From Coriobacteriaceae bacterium (GTDB lineage: Bacteria > Actinomycetota > Coriobacteriia > Coriobacteriales > Coriobacteriaceae), in NCBI GenBank assembly GCA_902835305.1, contig CADFMD010000008.1, positions 41,514 to 105,513 of the forward strand: a stretch of DNA of 64,000 bases, in the 5' to 3' direction. The stretch's first letter is position 1; every line of letters starts with the position of its first letter. The translations under genes were made by a program, and so were the position numbers. Below the pieces are notes generated by a model. It was not told the DNA's origin, ran no database searches, and worked only from the letters and a program-made list of their open reading frames with translations. Below are positions 1-7,610 of this stretch, in pieces.

Positions 1-2
1 TG

Positions 3-710
3 TACACCATTCAGAAGCCCCTGCGAAAGATCTATCCCAACGACGACGATTACTATGCGGCGCTCGATCGCCATACCGAGTTCTTTAACATCACGCCTCA
101 TGTGCTTCCGTTTGTAGCCGGCCTAACGGTTTCGATGGAAGAGCAGGCGGCTGCCGATAAGAACTTCGACACGTCCTCGATTAACGCCATGAAGGTCGGC
201 CTTATGGGACCGCTTTCCGGCATCGGCGATTCGTTCTACTGGGGTACGTTCCGCGTGGTTGCCGCCGGCATTGGTATTGGCATCGCTTCGACGGGCAACC
301 CGCTCGGCCCCATCGTGTACGCGCTTATCTACTCCGTGATTAACTTTGCAACGCGTATCGTCGCCGCCCATCTGGGTTACGACTTGGGAACCAAGTTTTT
401 GCAGCAGTCCGAAGAGAGCAACCTTATGTCTCGCATGACGCATGCTGCCGGTGTTCTCGGAATGACCGTTATCGGCGCCATGATTGCGGCACAGGTCTCG
501 CTGTCCACGGCTTTGACCTTTGACGTGGGTGGTTCGGAGATTGTCCTGCAGGATCTGTTCGATTCGATCTTCCCCGGTCTGCTGCCCTTGCTGGCAACGT
601 TCGCTTGCGTTGCCCTCTATAAAAAGGGCGTCAAGACCATTTGGATCATCTTGGGCATCTTCGCAATCTGCATCATCGGAACGGGCTTGGGAGTGTTCGC
701 GGCGGCGTAA
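3..710 (+). CDS. PTS system mannose/fructose/sorbose family IID component, C-terminal part
   Basis: The reading frame is open from the left edge, so the start lies outside the window; about 235 residues are visible. The opening region (KIYPNDDDYYAALDRHTEFFN) followed by a turn and the stretch FVAGLTVSMEEQ is characteristic of the EIID membrane subunit of mannose-class phosphotransferase systems, which with EIIC forms the sugar channel in the cytoplasmic membrane. Further on are a GLMGPLSGIGDSFYWGT segment, also family-typical, and hydrophobic segments near the C-terminus. A strong terminator follows, so this is probably the last gene of a PTS operon. Sugar specificity cannot be read from this fragment. 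Confidence 0.9.
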   Translation, partial: YTIQKPLRKIYPNDDDYYAALDRHTEFFNITPHVLPFVAGLTVSMEEQAAADKNFDTSSINAMKVGLMGPLSGIGDSFYWGTFRVVAAGIGIGIASTGNPLGPIVYALIYSVINFATRIVAAHLGYDLGTKFLQQSEESNLMSRMTHAAGVLGMTVIGAMIAAQVSLSTALTFDVGGSEIVLQDLFDSIFPGLLPLLATFACVALYKKGVKTIWIILGIFAICIIGTGLGVFAAA

Positions 711-758
711 TGTTGACTGCTATGCTCGCGCGTTGGATAACTAACTGACCGTTTGAAA

Positions 759-792
759 ACGGGGCTCGGCGTAAGGCCGGCCCCGTTTTTTA
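759..792 (+). terminator. Rho-independent terminator after the PTS IID gene
   Basis: A GC-rich stem (ACGGGGC paired with GCCCCGT, with an inner TCGGC/GCCG helix) is followed directly by a run of T. It lies about 50 bp after the IID stop codon. Confidence 0.85.
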
Positions 793-843
793 TTTGAGGG
801 ATTTTCCGACCGTCCAAAAAATCACACTCGTCCATCACTCACG

Positions 844-1069
844 CATCTCTCATCTCTCATTCGTCACTAACACGAGAGATAGCTGAAAGACGAGAGATAA
901 ATATGAGAGATAACAATGCTGCAAGGTGGCTAGGGATCGAGTCAAAGTTCCCGTATACATGAGTTTACCTGCGCGAACGTGATTTGCTTGAACCGATAAC
1001 GGCATTTTTGTCTCTCATCTCTCACTCATCTCTAAGCTGAGAGATAAATGAGAGATGGCTGAGAGATAG
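844..1069. repeat. Two clusters of GAGAGAT/ATCTCTC repeats in both orientations
   Basis: The gene-free stretch 793-1260 holds two clusters (about 844-917 and 1010-1069). In each, two to three ATCTCTC copies are followed by about three GAGAGAT copies, so each cluster could fold as a long imperfect hairpin or act as an array of operator half-sites. The two clusters share near-identical phrases such as GAGAGATAAATATGAGAGAT and GAGAGATAAATGAGAGAT. Function is unknown. They lie upstream of the PilZ operon, so regulation of that operon is a reasonable guess. Confidence 0.7.
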
Positions 1070-1174
1070 ACAGACGGACTGTCGGGGGCATGCATCGCTG
1101 TCAGATTAATGCCGCGCGCGGAGCAGCTGCGCGTTCACTCGCGCCCTGCATCCCGCCATTTCACGCGCTGCACA

Positions 1175-1203
1175 TCGAAACCTGCGGCAAAGCAGGTACA
1201 ATA
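1175..1203 (+). promoter_or_regulatory. Possible promoter of the PilZ operon
   Basis: A TACAAT box at 1198-1203 is a good -10 match and lies about 58 bp upstream of the PilZ gene start. No clear -35 is visible at the right distance, so the call is tentative. Confidence 0.3.
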
Positions 1204-1260
1204 GCCCAATGTGCATCGCGCACGACGATGATATCGGCGCCCGCGACTGGGGGAGACAAC

Positions 1261-1926
1261 ATGGCAGAGCAACAGATAACGCCGGGGACCAAGCTTCAGG
1301 TGGCATTCGACGTGCCCATGGGCCAAAAAACCGACTTCAACATGCTCGCCACGTACAAAGAGAACCTGGACGACGCGTACTTCCTTATGAGCGCGCCCAT
1401 GCTCGCCGGCAAGCCGCTCATCATGGACGAAAACCAAAAGCTGCTGCTGCAATACAAAGTGGGCGAGGAGACGTTCGTGCTCGCCGGCTATCCCGAGGCA
1501 GTCGAGAAAAAAGGCATCCGCACCTACTGGAAAATGCGCAAAGTCGCCGAGCAGCGCACCTTTGTCAAGCGCCGCGACGAGCGTTTTAAGGTCGCCATGC
1601 GCCTTACCTACCAGCGCGACAACGCGGCCGCCTCCGAGCCCGAGGACGCCATGACCATCGACGTCTCGGCCGGCGGCCTGGCCGTCTACCTCAACGATTA
1701 TCCCGACGTGGGCGAGGCCCTGGCCGTGCAAATGCCCACGATCCGCCTGCAGGGCGAGCGCCACGAGCTGCCCGAGCAGCTGGGCATCGTGTGCTGGGTG
1801 CGCCGCGCGCCCAAGGGCAGCCTGTACCGCAACGTCTGCGGCCTGCAGTTCCGCTACGCCGACGACATGGAGCGCGAGCTCGTCAAAGAATACGTCGGCT
1901 ACATTCGCACGAAATATAAGATCTGA
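1261..1926 (+). CDS. PilZ-domain protein (c-di-GMP binding, YcgR-like)
   Basis: 221 residues from the ATG at 1261, chosen because GGGGGAG lies just upstream; the frame is open further upstream, but that part has no family-like sequence. The N-terminal ~100 residues look like the YcgR-N domain. They are followed by a PilZ domain with the two c-di-GMP-binding motifs: R-R-D-E-R starting near residue 104 and DVSAGG at 134-139. PilZ proteins bind cyclic di-GMP and relay it to motility, matrix or surface-structure machinery. The next gene starts only 5 bp after the stop, so the two are co-transcribed. That neighbour is a membrane-anchored TasA-like protein, which suggests c-di-GMP control of a surface or matrix function (inference). 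Confidence 0.85.
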   Translation: MAEQQITPGTKLQVAFDVPMGQKTDFNMLATYKENLDDAYFLMSAPMLAGKPLIMDENQKLLLQYKVGEETFVLAGYPEAVEKKGIRTYWKMRKVAEQRTFVKRRDERFKVAMRLTYQRDNAAASEPEDAMTIDVSAGGLAVYLNDYPDVGEALAVQMPTIRLQGERHELPEQLGIVCWVRRAPKGSLYRNVCGLQFRYADDMERELVKEYVGYIRTKYKI

Positions 1927-1931
1927 TCGCC

Positions 1932-3101
1932 ATGGCTCTGTTCAAGCGTAACGACAACAAAGATCAAGCTGCCGAGGATTTGGCCGAGGGTTTGACCGAG
2001 GACCAAGCCGAGGACGCGCTACAGGACGCTCCCGGCGCCAACGCCGAGGACGCGCCCGGCGAGGACTCCGCGCCCGACCAGCCCCCCGCCTCCCGCAAGC
2101 GCTTCGGCAAGCCCAAGTCCAAGCCCAAACCCAAACCCAAGCGCAAGCCCAAGCGCGACTTGCGCGGCGTGGTGCGCATCGAGGAGCTGGAGCAGGCGCT
2201 GGCCGACCAGGACCTCGACGACATCGACCCCGACGCGGTCGTGTCCATGTACATGCCCAAGCGCCGCATGGAGCGCATCGGCACGGCGCTGCTGCGCATG
2301 GACAAGCTACAAAAAGCCCTCGTGGTGCTGGCGCTTGCCTTTGGCGTGCTGTTTGCCCTGTCGTTTATGCAGGAAAACATGGGTAACTTCACCATCAACC
2401 TCAACCGCCTGGAGCTGTTCCGCCGCGGCGTGGCCATTGCCGACAATGGCGACTTTAACAACGCCACCGCGCGCCTGGCGGCCGACGCCGTGGACAACGG
2501 CACCAATATCGCTGCCGACGACCTGCCCGACAACCTGGATAACATCGACGGCAGCCACAACGGCAAGAACTATGTGGCGTACACCTTCTATATCCGCAAC
2601 GCCGGCAAGACCGATCTGGGCTACAGCGCCAAGCTCAAGGTGGTCAGCGCCAGCAAGGGCGTGGAGAAGGCGGCGCGCGTGCGGGTGTACCGCAACGGCG
2701 AGCCCACCACCTATGCGGCGGCAACGGCCGACGGCAGCCCCGAGCCCAACACCGAGCCGTTTGCGTCCAAGGACGTGGTGACGACCATTAGCCACAAGAA
2801 CTTTCGCGTGGGCGATGTGGACAAGTACACCGTGGTCATTTGGCTGGACGGCGACGACCCGGAGTGCGTGGACAAGATCATCGGCGGTGCGGTGGAGTTT
2901 GGCTTTGACTTTGATTCGTCCGAGACCGACGACTCGAGCCTGTTCATTAAATTCGTGCAGGATATTGCCGACACCCTGACCGGCAACGACCCCATTAGCG
3001 CGAGCGGCAACGAGGCGCCCGATTACTACAAGGAACACAACGTGACCTGGAGTAACCGTCGCAACCAAAAGAACTCGCCCGCGGGGGACGGGGACAAGTA
3101 G
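1932..3101 (+). CDS. Membrane-anchored TasA-like protein with long charged cytoplasmic tail
   Basis: 389 residues. Residues 1-55 are acidic. Residues 56-76 are a Lys/Pro-rich tract (repeated KPK), then a charged linker, then one membrane segment at about 127-147 (LVVLALAFGVLFALSFM). The outer part is a beta-rich domain that ends with TVVIWLDGDDPEC, the same signature as in the secreted TasA-like proteins at 4909, 10416 and 13151. Unlike those, it has no TYAWF-type SipW cleavage region, so it probably stays anchored in the membrane. The long basic/acidic tail faces the cytoplasm, where the co-transcribed PilZ protein could contact it. Its ribosome binding site is weak, which fits translational coupling to the PilZ gene. 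No specific function is known. Confidence 0.7.
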   Translation: MALFKRNDNKDQAAEDLAEGLTEDQAEDALQDAPGANAEDAPGEDSAPDQPPASRKRFGKPKSKPKPKPKRKPKRDLRGVVRIEELEQALADQDLDDIDPDAVVSMYMPKRRMERIGTALLRMDKLQKALVVLALAFGVLFALSFMQENMGNFTINLNRLELFRRGVAIADNGDFNNATARLAADAVDNGTNIAADDLPDNLDNIDGSHNGKNYVAYTFYIRNAGKTDLGYSAKLKVVSASKGVEKAARVRVYRNGEPTTYAAATADGSPEPNTEPFASKDVVTTISHKNFRVGDVDKYTVVIWLDGDDPECVDKIIGGAVEFGFDFDSSETDDSSLFIKFVQDIADTLTGNDPISASGNEAPDYYKEHNVTWSNRRNQKNSPAGDGDK

Positions 3102-3110
3102 AACGAAGAA

Positions 3111-3149
3111 GCGCCGGGCCGGGAGTGATTTCCCGACCCGGCGCTTTTG
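3111..3149. terminator. Rho-independent terminator, usable from both sides
   Basis: A long GC stem (GCGCCGGG...CCCGGCGC, with CGGGA/TCCCG inside) is followed by TTTTGTT on the plus strand. It lies between two convergent genes and ends one base before the stop codon of the minus-strand gene. Confidence 0.8.
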
Positions 3150-3662
3150 TTATGCGGAGGCGTTGTCGGCGGAGGTAGCGCCGTTGCCAGCGGCGTCGTC
3201 CAGCAAGAACAACCGCAACGCGAGCTTGATCGCGTAGCCCGGTTTGACCTGCACCGGATCTCTCATGCGCTCGCCCAGGTCGCCGCAGTAGGCATAGATG
3301 TCGCGGATCAGATCCGCGCCCGAGAGCGTGAACATGTAGCCCGCGTCCGAAAGCGCGTTGGGCGCTGCGGGCAGCCCCGCGGCCGCACAAAAGCTCGCGA
3401 GGTCGGAGCCCATGACGGCCTTGTAGTCGATCGCGGCGCCACGGTCCCGGGCGGGCTGCTCCTGCTCGCGGGCATATGACAACGCCGCCGCCAGCACAAA
3501 GCTGGGTGTGGGCGCGTTGACGTCGTCGGTGGTGGCGACGAGCTTACCGGCCGCTTGCGTGACCAGCCAGGCAACTTCGCGCTGACAACGAACGGCTTTG
3601 CGCGTCACCGGCTTGATCGATCCGGTAGAAACGCTTCCCTTGGGTTGATTGGCGGCAGCCAT
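3150..3662 (-). CDS. Hypothetical protein
   Basis: 170 residues from the ATG at 3662, which has GGGAGGA at ribosome-binding distance on the minus strand; the 9-codon longer form lacks this. The product looks soluble, with no membrane segment or signal peptide, is rich in Ala and has a helical middle. No family was recognised and no catalytic motif stands out. It converges on the PilZ/TasA-like operon, with the shared terminator between them. Confidence 0.6.
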   Translation of the reverse strand: MAAANQPKGSVSTGSIKPVTRKAVRCQREVAWLVTQAAGKLVATTDDVNAPTPSFVLAAALSYAREQEQPARDRGAAIDYKAVMGSDLASFCAAAGLPAAPNALSDAGYMFTLSGADLIRDIYAYCGDLGERMRDPVQVKPGYAIKLALRLFLLDDAAGNGATSADNASA

Positions 3663-4061
3663 AGAGTCCTCCCGGCAAATAGCCCGCATAAGCAGGCAGA
3701 AATTACACGTGCTACATCAGTATAGCGGGTGGGGAAGGGCTAGGGCGAAGCTCGGCGGAGGGCGAATGTGTGCGTTGGCATGGCGCTGCGGTCGCAAGGC
3801 TTAAGAGGGGCTTATGACTGCGCGGGAGAGAGATCAAATAAGGTAAACGATGTTCATGTAGCACCGCATATAACCAGAGGTAGACCTATGAATCTGCCGG
3901 AATGTAGGCTGCCGAAAACTCATAAGGAAATCGTAAGAATTATGGTATTCTCAATTCCATGTCTAAAGGATGGGCAAGCAACATCCAACACGAAAGCGCG
4001 GGCTCCCCTTCCGGGCTTCTCGAGGGTCATCTGGGATGAATGGGGAAAGAAAGGGGTCCGT
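3663..4061 (+). promoter_or_regulatory. Gene-free upstream region and leader of the first secreted TasA-like gene
   Basis: No convincing gene in about 400 bp. The frame open from 3768 is an extension of the downstream gene without family-like sequence. An AT-richer part with TATGGTATTCT near 3942-3952 may hold the promoter. The following ~110 bases include GGGCAAGC near 3971, ACGAAAGC near 3988 and a GC-rich hairpin (GCGGGCT/GGGCTT area 3996-4022). These phrases faintly recall c-di-GMP-I (GEMM) riboswitches, but the match is too weak to call one. Confidence 0.35.
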
Positions 4062-4838
4062 ATGGATACCAAGGCATTAAAGAAGCAGATGGGCGCCGCC
4101 ATCGCCATGGTGCTGGTAGCAGCCGTAGCACTGGGCTCTGCCACGTTCGCATGGTTTGTGAGCAACAACAAGGTCGACGCAACGACCAGTAAGATTTCTG
4201 CTCAGTCGAACTCTGCGTTCATGTATATTCGTGATGAGAATGAACCGTCTAAGGATCTTCGCACGGATGATTCTTCTGTTGCGAACACGCCGCTTTATCC
4301 GGCTCATTGGGCAAATGGCGCCGACACGACTCCGTACGATACGCTGGCTAACTTCTATACGGCATTCGGTACCAGTGCGACTGATGGCTTGAAGGTCGAC
4401 AATACCGTCAAGCTTGTTCCTGCTCAGGGCGCCGACGCTGCCGGCACGCCTGCCGCCGCGGTTACTGGAAAGTATGCCGTAAAGAACACCTTTTATGTTG
4501 GCTCAAAGGGCGCTGAGCTCACCAATCTTGTAGTTGATTCGGCCAAAATTACGGGTGCCACAGGCGATAATGATAAATTTGATTCTGCGCTTCGCGTGCT
4601 GGTCATGAGCGGGACGAACTGGGTGCTTTGCAATAAGGACGGCATTGTCTCCTCTCCTGACACCACGCATAAGCTTGCCGATAAGATTGGCGAGGATGAG
4701 ACAACCGTTGAAATGTATGTCTTCTACGATGGTGACGATGCTCAGGTCTTTACGAACAATCTTGAGAATCTGAAGACGGCTTCCAAGCGCATTAACGTTG
4801 TCTTCACTGCTACCTCTACTCAGACCGATAAGAACTAG
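4062..4838 (+). CDS. Secreted TasA-like protein with SipW-dependent signal peptide
   Basis: 258 residues from the ATG at 4062 (AAAGGGG upstream). The N-terminus is a basic start (MDTKALKKQ), a hydrophobic stretch and LGSATFAWFVSN. This is the TxAWF-type signal seen in substrates of SipW-class signal peptidases, which release TasA/camelysin-type matrix and fibre proteins. The body is Ser/Thr/Asp-rich and probably beta-sheet. Near the C-terminus is a degenerate form of the family signature (MYVFYDGDDAQ) that lacks the usual Cys. Its N-terminal ~45 residues are very close to those of the next gene (4909), so the two are paralogues. A terminator separates them. SipW-type peptidase genes lie about 10 kb and 14.7 kb downstream (14009 and 18764). 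Confidence 0.75.
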   Translation: MDTKALKKQMGAAIAMVLVAAVALGSATFAWFVSNNKVDATTSKISAQSNSAFMYIRDENEPSKDLRTDDSSVANTPLYPAHWANGADTTPYDTLANFYTAFGTSATDGLKVDNTVKLVPAQGADAAGTPAAAVTGKYAVKNTFYVGSKGAELTNLVVDSAKITGATGDNDKFDSALRVLVMSGTNWVLCNKDGIVSSPDTTHKLADKIGEDETTVEMYVFYDGDDAQVFTNNLENLKTASKRINVVFTATSTQTDKN

Positions 4839-4857
4839 CGGGATAAGCAGCTAAACA

Positions 4858-4890
4858 AGGCGGGGGAGAGGTGTCCCCCGCCTTTTTCTT
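4858..4890 (+). terminator. Rho-independent terminator between two TasA-like genes
   Basis: Stem GGCGGGGGA/TCCCCCGCC followed by TTTTTCTT. The next gene starts 19 bp after it, so it could act as an attenuator with partial read-through. Confidence 0.85.
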
Positions 4891-4908
4891 TAGAGAGGAG
4901 GATTTCCG

Positions 4909-5853
4909 TTGAGCGTTAAGCAGATGAAAAAGCAGCTTGCGATCGCAGCCTTGTCAGTCGTTATGGCAGCGGTTGCGCTTGGCTCTGCAACGTATGCCTG
5001 GTTCGTTTCAAACACAAAGGTTGACGGCACCACCAGTACCGTTAGCGCCCAGGCAAACGGCATGGTCCTCCAAATTGCGTCCGGCCCAAATGCCATTCAT
5101 GACGGTAGCGATCATCAGACGACCGCCGCAAGCACTGGCCATGAGATCAGTCCGTCTTCCACGGACGATGCCCATAGCTGGTTTGTACCAAAATCATGGA
5201 ATGGTACAGATGTGAGTGGTTACCAGAAGGCAACGATTTCTAAGCAGCTTGAGGGTTCCTATACGCTCAAGGGAGATACCGAGACTTATTACGCCTATAC
5301 GATGGCGGAATATACGCTCTACACGATTAACCAGACTGGCGAGGCTGACGTCTATCTCGACAACAGCAGCTCGAACGGTCCCGTTGTTGTGACTGCGTCG
5401 GAAGGCGCTTCGAAAGATTGGTTTGACAAAATCAAAGGCAGCCTTCGTGTTGGTCTGCTGATTAATGACGAGCTCAAGGTTGTTTATGCTCCGGTCCTTC
5501 CGACAGGCAAGGGAAACGATGTTTCTGCTACCGAAGGCTGGAGTTGCGTGAATCCCGACAGCCTCTCGGTGACCATGGCGCCGTCCTATGCCCATGTGTG
5601 CGGTGGCAATATGATTGACCAGAACAGTAAAAACTGGGGAGCAACTGGAAGCGGTGACTCCTACGTAAAGCCGACGGGCGACGCTCAGATGCTCGCTCAT
5701 GTTGGTTACAGCGGGACAAACTTCAAGGTTGTCATTTGGATGGAAGGCACTGACAGCGATTGTCAGAACATGTCCGGCCTCGATGTTGGTGAAGGAAGTC
5801 CGACCTTCGATGTAACGGTTAGCCTGGTCGGCATCGTGCCTGACTCTAAGTAG
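4909..5853 (+). CDS. Secreted TasA-like protein with SipW-dependent signal peptide
   Basis: 314 residues from a TTG start at 4909, supported by AGAGGAGGA 8 bp upstream; no ATG fits. The signal region is MSVKQMKKQ, then a hydrophobic core, then LGSATYAWFVSN. The mature part is Ser/Thr/Gly-rich. The C-terminal signature VVIWMEGTDSDCQN carries the conserved Cys and is followed by a final beta-type segment (FDVTVSLVGIV). In SipW-processed families such proteins form extracellular fibres or matrix. It may depend on read-through of the upstream terminator or on its own promoter in the 70 bp gap. Paralogue of the gene at 4062. Confidence 0.78.
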   Translation: MSVKQMKKQLAIAALSVVMAAVALGSATYAWFVSNTKVDGTTSTVSAQANGMVLQIASGPNAIHDGSDHQTTAASTGHEISPSSTDDAHSWFVPKSWNGTDVSGYQKATISKQLEGSYTLKGDTETYYAYTMAEYTLYTINQTGEADVYLDNSSSNGPVVVTASEGASKDWFDKIKGSLRVGLLINDELKVVYAPVLPTGKGNDVSATEGWSCVNPDSLSVTMAPSYAHVCGGNMIDQNSKNWGATGSGDSYVKPTGDAQMLAHVGYSGTNFKVVIWMEGTDSDCQNMSGLDVGEGSPTFDVTVSLVGIVPDSK

Positions 5854-5878
5854 AGGCAAGACAACAATTAAACTGCCT

Positions 5879-5915
5879 AAAGGGGCCGCTTCGATTGAAG
5901 CGGCCCCTTTTTTTG
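5879..5915 (+). terminator. Rho-independent terminator
   Basis: Stem AGGGGCCGCTTC/GAAGCGGCCCCT with a short ATTG-type loop, followed by seven or more T. It closes the TasA-like pair. Confidence 0.9.
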
Positions 5916-5997
5916 TGGCTGTCCGCTGGAAGCACTTTGTCGCATATCGCTCGGGGTCGGCGATAATGTGAAGAACTGTTCTTCCTGGAGGTTCCTT

Positions 5998-7080
5998 ATG
6001 GACGGCATTGCTTCTAGTGTTCCGCTGATTGCTCGGCCGAGTTTCGACCGCGCTTGCAGCGTTGTGCCGTCCGAATATGTTCAGGCTTGGGAATGGTTCT
6101 TGCGCGAGGAGCAGCGTGGCGGCCTATGGGACAAACTCCCGCATCGCACCAATGCCGATAGCCCTCAATATCCCTTTCGCCTGACGATTGATTCTGAGCT
6201 CTTTCCGGTGTCGCGCGATTCGGGCATCTTTTGGCCTGGTCGCGGGCGCGTTAATCAGCCGCGCGAAAAGACCTTCGCCCTTTCGGTGCACAATTCCAAG
6301 CGCGGCGCCTACCCCGATGTTCCGCCGCTCTATCTTGAGGACGGCACGTGGGTGCTCAAGTACTCGTCGCAAAGTGCTTCGGTCGAAAACTGGCGCGACC
6401 AGGACTACAACCAAAAGATGATCAACTGCATGGAGTGCGGCGTTCCCGTTGGCGTGTTCTTTGCAACGAGCGCCGGCTACAAAGTGCTGGGCCTAGCGTT
6501 CGTTGAGCGTTACGAGCCCGAGAACAGCTGGTTTGTGCTGCACGGTCCCGTCCACAAGGGCGGACCCGATGCGCGTTTCTTCCCTGATATGAGCTACATG
6601 AAGGACGCTCCGGTCGCGGCGGAGTTTTCCGGCACTCCAGCGAGCGACGATGAAAAGGTCCGTTATGCGTTGCGTCGCGAGCGAATCGGCCAGCAGCGTT
6701 TTCGCAATCAGCTTTTTGAGGCTTATACCGGTCGATGTGCCGTCTCGGGCTGCAATGTGGATGAAGCTCTCGAGGCCGCGCATATCGAGAACTACTCGGG
6801 TCCCAAGTCGCAAGTTGTCAGCAACGGTATTCTGCTGCGCCGTGACTTGCACTCGCTGTTCGATGCTCATTTGATTTCGTTTGAGCTGGTGCGTGGCGAC
6901 TATCAACTTTGCGGGTCGTATCTTCTGCGGCATACGGACTATGCGGCGTTTGCAGGGTCGGTGTTGCGTGAGCCGGACGAACATCGCCTGCGTCCCAACG
7001 CTCGATTCCTCGAGGCTCATCGTGCCGAGTTTGATTTCTCGGAATCGCGGCGCCGGGCGGGAGCCGTTGCTCCGTATTAG
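5998..7080 (+). CDS. HNH endonuclease with SRA/PUA-like N-terminal domain (probable type IV-like restriction enzyme)
   Basis: 360 residues from the ATG at 5998 (TGGAGG upstream). The C-terminal HNH domain is clear: QQRFRNQLFEAYTGRCAVSGC (C247 and C252), LEAAHI (H262), SNGILLRRDLHSLFD (N276, H285). The N-terminal ~190 residues contain WVLKYSSQ...NQKMINCMECGVPVGVF and YKVLGLAFVERY. These resemble the PUA/SRA-type reader domain found before HNH in ScoMcrA-like enzymes that cut modified DNA. That assignment is from memory of the family and is inferred, while the HNH call is firm. No methyltransferase lies beside it, which fits a stand-alone modification-dependent nuclease. Confidence 0.8.
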   Translation: MDGIASSVPLIARPSFDRACSVVPSEYVQAWEWFLREEQRGGLWDKLPHRTNADSPQYPFRLTIDSELFPVSRDSGIFWPGRGRVNQPREKTFALSVHNSKRGAYPDVPPLYLEDGTWVLKYSSQSASVENWRDQDYNQKMINCMECGVPVGVFFATSAGYKVLGLAFVERYEPENSWFVLHGPVHKGGPDARFFPDMSYMKDAPVAAEFSGTPASDDEKVRYALRRERIGQQRFRNQLFEAYTGRCAVSGCNVDEALEAAHIENYSGPKSQVVSNGILLRRDLHSLFDAHLISFELVRGDYQLCGSYLLRHTDYAAFAGSVLREPDEHRLRPNARFLEAHRAEFDFSESRRRAGAVAPY

Positions 7081-7198
7081 CTGGGCGTGGCCCGTCGCAA
7101 CCCAATCATGTCGATTGATCGGATCGCGTCGCGCCGCAACGAGAGCCGCACGATCCTGCCATCCTCTTCTCAACAGGTAAAACAGGAAAGGGGAGACC

Positions 7199-7480
7199 AT
7201 GGGATGGCGAAGCGATATCGCGCGCGGCGCATACGGTAACTTACCGCGCGTTTTGATGGATCGGAGCTTATTTCCGCTCATCGAGGCCAGCTGCAGCCAA
7301 ATCTGTCTGCCCTGTCCTTGCTGCGGTACAGACCTTCCGTGCCTAGACATCACCTTCATCGATGCCCGCGATAAGCACGCCACCGACCCGCGGGTTCGAA
7401 CGGGCCTGCGCCTCCCGGTCTATCCTCAGCAATGCCCGACCTGTGGATGCGCCATTACCTATGACGATGCGGACACCTAA
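7199..7480 (+). CDS. Small CXXC zinc-ribbon-like protein
   Basis: 93 residues. The ATG at 7199 has AGGGGAGA immediately upstream. Two Cys pairs, CPCCG near residue 39 and CPTCG near residue 81, sit about 40 residues apart and could hold one zinc ion as a zinc ribbon. No other recognisable domain. It follows the HNH gene by about 120 bp on the same strand and might be functionally linked to it, but nothing in the sequence proves this. Confidence 0.5.
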   Translation: MGWRSDIARGAYGNLPRVLMDRSLFPLIEASCSQICLPCPCCGTDLPCLDITFIDARDKHATDPRVRTGLRLPVYPQQCPTCGCAITYDDADT

Positions 7481-7521
7481 TTGCCTGATGGCGAGCGAGG
7501 ATTTTTGGACGATCGAAAACC

Positions 7522-7585
7522 GAGCGTGGATAATCTCCCGTTTTTGGGCTGAAGGGCTGTCAAAAACGGGAGATTTTCCACGCTC
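7522..7585. repeat. Near-perfect palindrome, 25-bp arms
   Basis: Arms at 7522-7546 and 7561-7585 are reverse complements with one mismatch (GAGCGTGG...CCGTTTTTG against CAAAAACGG...CCACGCTC), and the loop is 14 bases. It lies between convergent genes and could end transcription from both sides, because each arm carries a T or A run at the loop side. Its length and lack of a simple T-tail also fit a REP-type element. Confidence 0.85.
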
Positions 7586-7610
7586 AGCCGTTTCTGCCTT
7601 ATAAGATGCC

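Noticed and set aside
844..1069. CRISPR array
   Set aside because: The GAGAGAT words are 7-9 bases, in both orientations, with no spacer regularity.
4062..5853. Major sortase-anchored pilins
   Set aside because: No LPXTG-type motif or C-terminal membrane anchor is present; the TxAWF signal points to SipW processing instead.
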